This document shows, piece by piece, positions 13,125 to 17,079 of a stretch of 17,079 nt of DNA (positions within the stretch are counted from its first letter, which is position 1; each line of letters begins with the position of its first letter). The DNA comes from Litorimonas sp963922935 (lineage in GTDB: Bacteria > Pseudomonadota > Alphaproteobacteria > Caulobacterales > Maricaulaceae). The notes under the pieces were generated by a model. It saw nothing but the letters and a program-made list of their open reading frames with translations. It was not told the origin of the DNA and did no database searches. The position numbers and the translations under genes are program-made. The stretch spans positions 1 through 17,079 of the forward strand of contig CAWUKE010000027.1 in assembly GCA_963922935.1 (NCBI GenBank), read 5' to 3'.

Positions 13125-14375
13125 CTATTCTGCTGCCTGCAGACGACGCATCCCATCCGCTAAAATCTCTGCCCCATTGTCTTGGAGAGCCTTGAACTTG
13201 GCGAGGATCGCATTGACGTCCGCTTCCGTGTGAGCGGCGGAGACGCTAATCCGTAGGAGACTAGAACTTTGTGGCGTTCCCGGCGGGACAGCCAGATTGA
13301 CGTAGACGCCTTCCCGCAGGAGCCAATTCCATTCCATGGCCGCTTGGCCTTCATTTTCGCGACGAACGGCGATCACCGGACTCGCGGGTGCGCAAAGATC
13401 AAACCCCATACGGTTCAGGCCATCATGCAGCTGGGCGGCGCGTGCCATAATGTTGTGGCGCAGCTCTGGCCGAGACTTAATGGCATCTAGGGCGGCTTGC
13501 GCCGCGCAAATGTTCGCAGGCGCAGCTGAGGCCGTGAACATGTAAGGGCGCATCGCCTTGCGGAGCAGTTCAAATTCTGGGTGTTTCGAGGCGCAAAATC
13601 CGCCAACGCTGGCTAGGCTTTTAGAGAATGTTCCGCTGTAAAAATCGATCTGGTCTAGAACGCCTTGCTCTTCTGCAATACCGCGACCGCCCTCACCAAA
13701 GACGCCGTAGCTATGGGCTTCATCCACATAGAGATAGGCCCCATGGCGCTGGCAGACATCAACAAACTCCGAAATTGGCGCAATATCGCCAAACATCGAA
13801 TAGAGTCCCTCAATCACGACAAGAGCATGGCCCCCATCCTTATAAGTCTGGCGTGAGAGACGTTTATCCAGATCGGCCGGGTTATTATGGCGGAAGCGGA
13901 CTGTCGTCGTTCCAGCGAGGCGCGTGCCGTCAATAATACAGGCATGGGCATCCGCGTCGATGAAGATCACATCATTAGGCCCCGCCAATCCGGCCATCGC
14001 CGCCAGGTTCGTCACATAACCCGTTGTAAAGACGATGCAGGACGGCTTGCCCAGATGATCTGCGAGATCACGCTCTAGCTGCGCATGTTCCGCGTAAGAG
14101 CCGTTCGCGATCCGAGAACCTGTCGTGCCAGTCCCGTGTCGGTCAATGGCGGATTTGGCGGCTTCGCGCGCACCTTCATCGTAGGTTAGGCCAAGATAGT
14201 TATTGGTTCCGGCCAGAATGATTTCGCGGTTGCCAATGCGCCCACGCGTCGGTCCCAAAATATCGTCAAATGTCATATTGAACGGATCGACGCCAATTTT
14301 ATTGACCATTGAAGCCCGCTGGGCGAGCGGGTCATATTTGCTAAAGATGGTGGACTTTGTTGTGTCGTTCGTCAT
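13125..14375 (-). CDS. spt: Serine palmitoyltransferase
   Basis: A 416-residue PLP enzyme of the alpha-oxoamine synthase family, the length of soluble bacterial homodimeric SPT. It condenses serine with a long-chain acyl thioester to give the 3-keto long-chain base, the first step of sphingolipid synthesis. Seen are GTGTTGSRIANGSY (81-94), FTTGYVTNLAAM, H144 (stacks on the cofactor), DEAHS (218-222, D218 to the pyridine nitrogen) and GTFSKS with the PLP lysine K252. NLAVPPGTP and LLRISVSAAHT near the end favour SPT over 8-amino-7-oxononanoate synthase, ALA synthase or 2-amino-3-ketobutyrate ligase. ATG 14375 has GGGAG five bases upstream (14381-14385). It follows the ACP gene by 23 bases, as in Caulobacter and Sphingomonas, which suggests acyl-ACP as substrate. 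It meets the Tam41-like gene tail to tail with two bases between. Confidence 0.95.
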   Translation of the reverse strand: MTNDTTKSTIFSKYDPLAQRASMVNKIGVDPFNMTFDDILGPTRGRIGNREIILAGTNNYLGLTYDEGAREAAKSAIDRHGTGTTGSRIANGSYAEHAQLERDLADHLGKPSCIVFTTGYVTNLAAMAGLAGPNDVIFIDADAHACIIDGTRLAGTTTVRFRHNNPADLDKRLSRQTYKDGGHALVVIEGLYSMFGDIAPISEFVDVCQRHGAYLYVDEAHSYGVFGEGGRGIAEEQGVLDQIDFYSGTFSKSLASVGGFCASKHPEFELLRKAMRPYMFTASAAPANICAAQAALDAIKSRPELRHNIMARAAQLHDGLNRMGFDLCAPASPVIAVRRENEGQAAMEWNWLLREGVYVNLAVPPGTPQSSSLLRISVSAAHTEADVNAILAKFKALQDNGAEILADGMRRLQAAE

Positions 14376-14398
14376 GTCCGCTCCCGCGCCTTGCGTCC

Positions 14399-14644
14399 CT
14401 ATTGCGCCAGTAATTCTTGGATAGCGTGGACGAGTTCCCCAACGGTTTTCACATCGCTGATGACTTCCATGGGCACACTAATATCGTAGTGATCTTCCAA
14501 TTCCATGATCAGGTCAAAAACGGCTGTGCTATCGACTTCTAAATCAGACATGATGCCTGACGTTTTGAGAATAGGCTTATTCTTGACGTTATAAGGGCGA
14601 AGTAGCTCGCAGATTTTGTCAAAGATTTGCTGATCAGTTGGCAT
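14399..14644 (-). CDS. acpR: Acyl carrier protein dedicated to sphingolipid synthesis
   Basis: An 81-residue acidic protein with the four-helix ACP pattern. The phosphopantetheine serine is S39 in DLEVDST, replacing the LGADSL of the fatty-acid-synthase ACP. VFDLIMELEDHYDISVP follows as helix II, and the C-terminus is TVGELVHAIQELL. ATG 14644 gives the usual ACP length; the upstream frame to 14698 adds an unlikely cysteine/proline-rich stretch. The gene lies directly before spt. In Caulobacter the equivalent protein (AcpR) is one of five genes needed for ceramide formation and carries the acyl chain for Spt or the ceramide synthase. The divergent DST motif supports a specialised rather than housekeeping ACP. 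It needs activation by a phosphopantetheinyl transferase and an acyl-ACP synthetase, neither encoded here. Confidence 0.9.
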   Translation of the reverse strand: MPTDQQIFDKICELLRPYNVKNKPILKTSGIMSDLEVDSTAVFDLIMELEDHYDISVPMEVISDVKTVGELVHAIQELLAQ

Positions 14645-14734
14645 ATGGCGCGTTAGCAAGGGGGTGCGAGGGCGACAAGGCCCAGTCGACAGGCACAATC
14701 ATCACACCCCGTGACAGTCTGAAATACTCGCAAA
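14645..14734. other. Spacer between pgsA and the acp-spt pair
   Basis: These 90 bases separate the end of pgsA from the ACP start and may hold a promoter for acp-spt. I found no convincing -35/-10 pair, operator or terminator hairpin, so read-through from pgsA is also possible. Confidence 0.3.
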
Positions 14735-15361
14735 TCAATCTTTGATCGCGGCTCTGAGGTAGAGGCTGCCCGTATACACACTCAAAATTGCAGCCAGCCA
14801 TAAGAGGCTAAGGCCCACAATCTGCGCGCCTTGGGCGATATCCGGGATCACTGCATCAATCGGAAGGTAAGCCCGCGCCAACACCCAGACGAGAAGTGCT
14901 GCGATGGCGAGCAACTCAAAAGCTGTCTTCCACTTCGCCAGCTGGGTCGGCGGCATCACGCGACCCGTCAGGGCAGCATGTTCTCTCGCGCCACTGACCA
15001 GAATGTCGCGAAAAACAATGGCGAGCCCGGGAATGAGGAAAAACCACTGCCCGCGCGCGGCGATCATGAAGGCGATCAAACATCCTGCCACGAGGAGTTT
15101 ATCAGCGATCGGGTCGATCATGCGTCCAAAACCGGAGACGACATTCCATCGCCGCGCCAAAAACCCGTCCAACCAATCCGTCAGAGCAGCCAGAATGAAA
15201 AGCGGCGCTAAAACGAACAAACGACCAAACGGGCTGTCCCAACCAAATTCCAAGCTCAGTATGCCAATGATAAAGACTGGAATGACCAGAATACGCCCGA
15301 CGGTCAGCGCATTGGGCACCCAATAGAGAGGGTGCAGAGGACTATTCGTCAAATCAGTCAT
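14735..15361 (-). CDS. pgsA: CDP-diacylglycerol-glycerol-3-phosphate 3-phosphatidyltransferase
   Basis: A 208-residue inner-membrane enzyme with the full CDP-alcohol phosphatidyltransferase signature D-x2-DG-x2-AR-x8-G-x3-D-x3-D: D62, D65-G66, A69-R70, G79, D83 and D87. It makes phosphatidylglycerophosphate from CDP-diacylglycerol and glycerol-3-phosphate, the committed step to phosphatidylglycerol and cardiolipin. The start PNALTVGRILVIP is typical of PgsA. Several hydrophobic helices follow, and the FRDILVSGAREH segment corresponds to the conserved RE block. ATG 15361 overlaps the preceding CDP-alcohol paralogue by eight bases. Location just downstream of uvrC is a recurrent alphaproteobacterial arrangement and supports the assignment as the housekeeping enzyme. 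Confidence 0.94.
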   Translation of the reverse strand: MTDLTNSPLHPLYWVPNALTVGRILVIPVFIIGILSLEFGWDSPFGRLFVLAPLFILAALTDWLDGFLARRWNVVSGFGRMIDPIADKLLVAGCLIAFMIAARGQWFFLIPGLAIVFRDILVSGAREHAALTGRVMPPTQLAKWKTAFELLAIAALLVWVLARAYLPIDAVIPDIAQGAQIVGLSLLWLAAILSVYTGSLYLRAAIKD

Positions 15362-16067
15362 TCTCTGGGCCTGACATCTCTGAACCTAACGCGCTATACT
15401 CAACCTCAACAATTTCTGTCGTCAGGATTTTATAGCCTGAGAGCAAAGAGAAGAGCGCCGCAATCCACAAGATAACGGTCCCGATCACCCAGATCAGGGG
15501 CGACGCTTGATCATAAACCGCCATTGCGCCTTCGCTGCCGGCCCGCATCATATCGAACCCTTGCGTCAACCAAGGCGATGCCACCAAAAGAGCTGTCCCC
15601 AGCATGGCAAAACCCGCCTTAGCATTGCTGAGACGGTTATCCGGCCATCCATGCCGAGAAAGCTCAAAACCTTTAAAAAGTCCGACGACCAGCTCACGCC
15701 CGATCAAAACCACGAACGGGACAAGCCATGTCCAACTGACCATACCATTGCGCAGCAAAACGATCGAGAGTGCGACCAGAACACCGATGATTAAAACAGT
15801 GTCTGCAATATCGTCTAAATATCCGTATCTGCGAGTCGCGCCCCGAGCTGAGCCGCCAAAAAGATCATCGAAAATATCTGTCAAAGCGGCGATGACGAAC
15901 AAAACGGAGGCTAAAATCGCGATTTGCGTATCCGGCCAAGCCCAAAGGATCAGCGCCATAATCACAGGCGTGACCATGATCCGAATGAATGTCAGCCCAT
16001 CGGCTAACGCGCCGCCTGTCTCCTTAGCGCTCAGATCTGCATTTTCCTTATTCATGGAAGTAGTCAT
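15354..16067 (-). CDS. CDP-alcohol phosphatidyltransferase family paralogue with altered signature
   Basis: The protein, about 237 residues, has the PgsA-like order of membrane helices and an IGRELVVGLFKGFE block. Its signature keeps all four metal-binding aspartates at exact spacing (D64, D67, D85, D89). However, the glycine after D67 is D68, the AR pair is G71-G72, and the later glycine is Y81. Those three positions normally contact CDP, so it probably binds a different donor or has lost activity; the intact frame and retained aspartates argue against simple decay. The start is ATG 16067 or ATG 16055, both inside the end of uvrC and without a clear ribosome site. It lies between uvrC and pgsA in one leftward transcript. 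Reaction and substrate are unknown. Confidence 0.8.
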   Translation of the reverse strand: MTTSMNKENADLSAKETGGALADGLTFIRIMVTPVIMALILWAWPDTQIAILASVLFVIAALTDIFDDLFGGSARGATRRYGYLDDIADTVLIIGVLVALSIVLLRNGMVSWTWLVPFVVLIGRELVVGLFKGFELSRHGWPDNRLSNAKAGFAMLGTALLVASPWLTQGFDMMRAGSEGAMAVYDQASPLIWVIGTVILWIAALFSLLSGYKILTTEIVEVEYSALGSEMSGPEND

Positions 16068-17079
16068 AGATTGTTTGCGCCAGCTTTTGGCTGACCCCCT
16101 CCACTCGCGACAGGTCCGCGACGGCTGCCCCTTTGACCGCTTTGGCCGAACCAAAATGCGCTAGCAGCGCACGTTTTCGACCCGGGCCGACTCCCGGAAT
16201 ACCATCCAAAGGGTTGGACTTCATCTGCTTTTTTCGACGCGCGCGATGCGTACCAATCGCAAAGCGGTGCGCCTCGTCCCGCAAGCGCTGTAGATAATAC
16301 ATGGCGGGATTGCGCGGTGGGAGCGTGAATGGATCTCGACCATTCATATAGAACGTTTCCCGCCCTGCATTCCGATCGGGCCCTTTGGCGATCGCCACCA
16401 AGGTGATACGCCCTAGCACCCCCATGTCTTCTAACACGCTTGTCACGGCAGAGAGCTGCCCCTTCCCGCCATCGATAAGGACAAGGTCTGGCCATTCCAG
16501 CGCGTCATCTTTCACCAACCGGGAAAAACGACGTGTTAGGACTTCGCGCATCATGCCAAAATCATCATTCCGAATGTCCGCATCTTTGATGTTGAACGTG
16601 CGGTAATCGCGTTTTCGAAAGCCTTCTGGGCCCGCGACGATGAAAGCGCCAATCGCGTTGCTGCCCTGATTATGGCTATTATCATAGACTTCAATCCGCT
16701 GCGGGACGTCGTCCATTCCGAACAGCTCCTGCACCGCCCCCAGCAGCCTTGCTTGGTTCTGCGTTTCGGCCATGCGGCGACCCAACGCCTCTTCCGCGTT
16801 TCGACGCGCCGTTTCCAGCAGGGTCTTCTTCTCCCCCCGCTGCGGCACGCTCACCGTGATTTTGCGATCAGCCCGTTCGGATAGAGCCGCCTCAATGAGA
16901 TCATGACTCAGCAGGTCATGACTGACAAAGATTTGCTTGGGGATGGGCTTATCCGTGTAAAACTGTGCGACGAAGGCATCTAAGACTTCTGCCGAGGTCT
17001 GATCTTTTTCGTGCCTCGGATAATGCGCTGAATTCCCCCAATTCTGGCCCGCCCGAAAGAAGAACACCTGCACGCAGGA
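16048..17079 (-). CDS. uvrC: UvrABC excinuclease subunit C, C-terminal part
   Basis: The frame is open to the right end of the window, so the N-terminal GIY-YIG nuclease is missing; 343 codons are seen. Translation at the edge gives CVQVFFFRAGQNWG, the conserved UvrC block after the UvrB-binding region. It is followed by the RNase H-like endonuclease domain with IEVYDNSHNQG, NDDFGMMREVL and DLVLIDGGKGQL. The end is a helix-hairpin-helix pair: LDGIPGVGPGRKRALLAHFG and LSRVEGVSQKLAQTIYDYF. UvrC cuts the damaged strand on both sides of a lesion in nucleotide excision repair. The stop overlaps the start of the CDP-alcohol paralogue. It is a housekeeping gene marking the edge of the lipid locus. 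Confidence 0.96.
   Translation of the reverse strand, partial: SCVQVFFFRAGQNWGNSAHYPRHEKDQTSAEVLDAFVAQFYTDKPIPKQIFVSHDLLSHDLIEAALSERADRKITVSVPQRGEKKTLLETARRNAEEALGRRMAETQNQARLLGAVQELFGMDDVPQRIEVYDNSHNQGSNAIGAFIVAGPEGFRKRDYRTFNIKDADIRNDDFGMMREVLTRRFSRLVKDDALEWPDLVLIDGGKGQLSAVTSVLEDMGVLGRITLVAIAKGPDRNAGRETFYMNGRDPFTLPPRNPAMYYLQRLRDEAHRFAIGTHRARRKKQMKSNPLDGIPGVGPGRKRALLAHFGSAKAVKGAAVADLSRVEGVSQKLAQTIYDYFHE

Noticed and set aside
13129..13145. TCTGC/GCAGA inverted repeat at the 3' end of spt, considered as a terminator.
   Set aside because: Five pairs only, inside the coding end of spt, with no T-run.
13125..14375. Alternative assignment as 8-amino-7-oxononanoate synthase, ALA synthase or 2-amino-3-ketobutyrate ligase.
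   Set aside because: The GTGTTGSR block with FTTGY and the NLAVPP / SVSAAHT ending are SPT-like, and an ACP and ceramide genes flank it, not biotin, haem or threonine genes.
15354..16067. Calling the second CDP-alcohol phosphatidyltransferase a pseudogene.
   Set aside because: The frame is intact, spacing of the signature is exact, and all four metal-binding aspartates are kept, which argues for selection.
1..17079. Search for tRNA, rRNA, CRISPR arrays, insertion sequences, phage attachment sites and long direct repeats.
   Set aside because: None was seen; almost every base lies in a supported protein gene, and the spacers are short and unique by eye.

Overview
The window looks like chromosomal DNA of an alphaproteobacterium that makes sphingolipids, most like the Caulobacterales/Hyphomonadaceae or Parvularculales. 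The reasons are a serine palmitoyltransferase beside its own small acyl carrier protein, a GNAT-type ceramide synthase candidate, a ceramide-kinase-like lipid kinase, and a uvrC-pgsA pair at the right-hand edge. This assignment rests on reading proteins by eye, with no database search. Coding density is very high: 19 protein genes (two cut by the window ends), no tRNA, rRNA, CRISPR or insertion sequence seen, and no gene-free stretch over about 200 bases.

Left edge (1-234, +): the end of an RluA-type pseudouridine synthase. A first leftward operon (4150 to 244) encodes an ATP-grasp ligase, a MobA-like nucleotidyltransferase, a cyclopropane-fatty-acid-synthase-type methyltransferase and an LpxO-type Fe(II)/2-oxoglutarate hydroxylase. 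A second leftward operon (8860 to 4343) encodes a secreted DUF2141 protein, the GNAT acyltransferase (candidate ceramide synthase), a second MobA-like nucleotidyltransferase, a polysaccharide/lipid flippase of the MOP superfamily and a HAD-IB phosphatase. Most genes within each operon overlap or nearly touch.

From the divergent spacer at 8861-9009 a rightward operon runs to 13122: two LptF/LptG permeases, a diacylglycerol-kinase-fold lipid kinase (candidate ceramide kinase CpgB) and a Tam41-type cytidylyltransferase. It converges on spt with a two-base gap. The right part is leftward: uvrC (partial), a CDP-alcohol phosphatidyltransferase paralogue with an eroded motif, canonical pgsA, the acyl carrier protein and spt.

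Read together, most of the window is a sphingolipid production and export locus. Spt with its ACP makes the 3-keto long-chain base and the GNAT enzyme N-acylates it. The lipid kinase makes ceramide-1-phosphate. Nucleotidyltransferases could activate the head group (CDP-glycerate in the published Caulobacter scheme), the Tam41-like enzyme could make CDP-ceramide, and the flippase plus the embedded LptF/G pair could move the product to the outer membrane. The last three ideas are inference. The ceramide reductase and acyl-CoA/ACP synthetase known from Caulobacter are not in this window.
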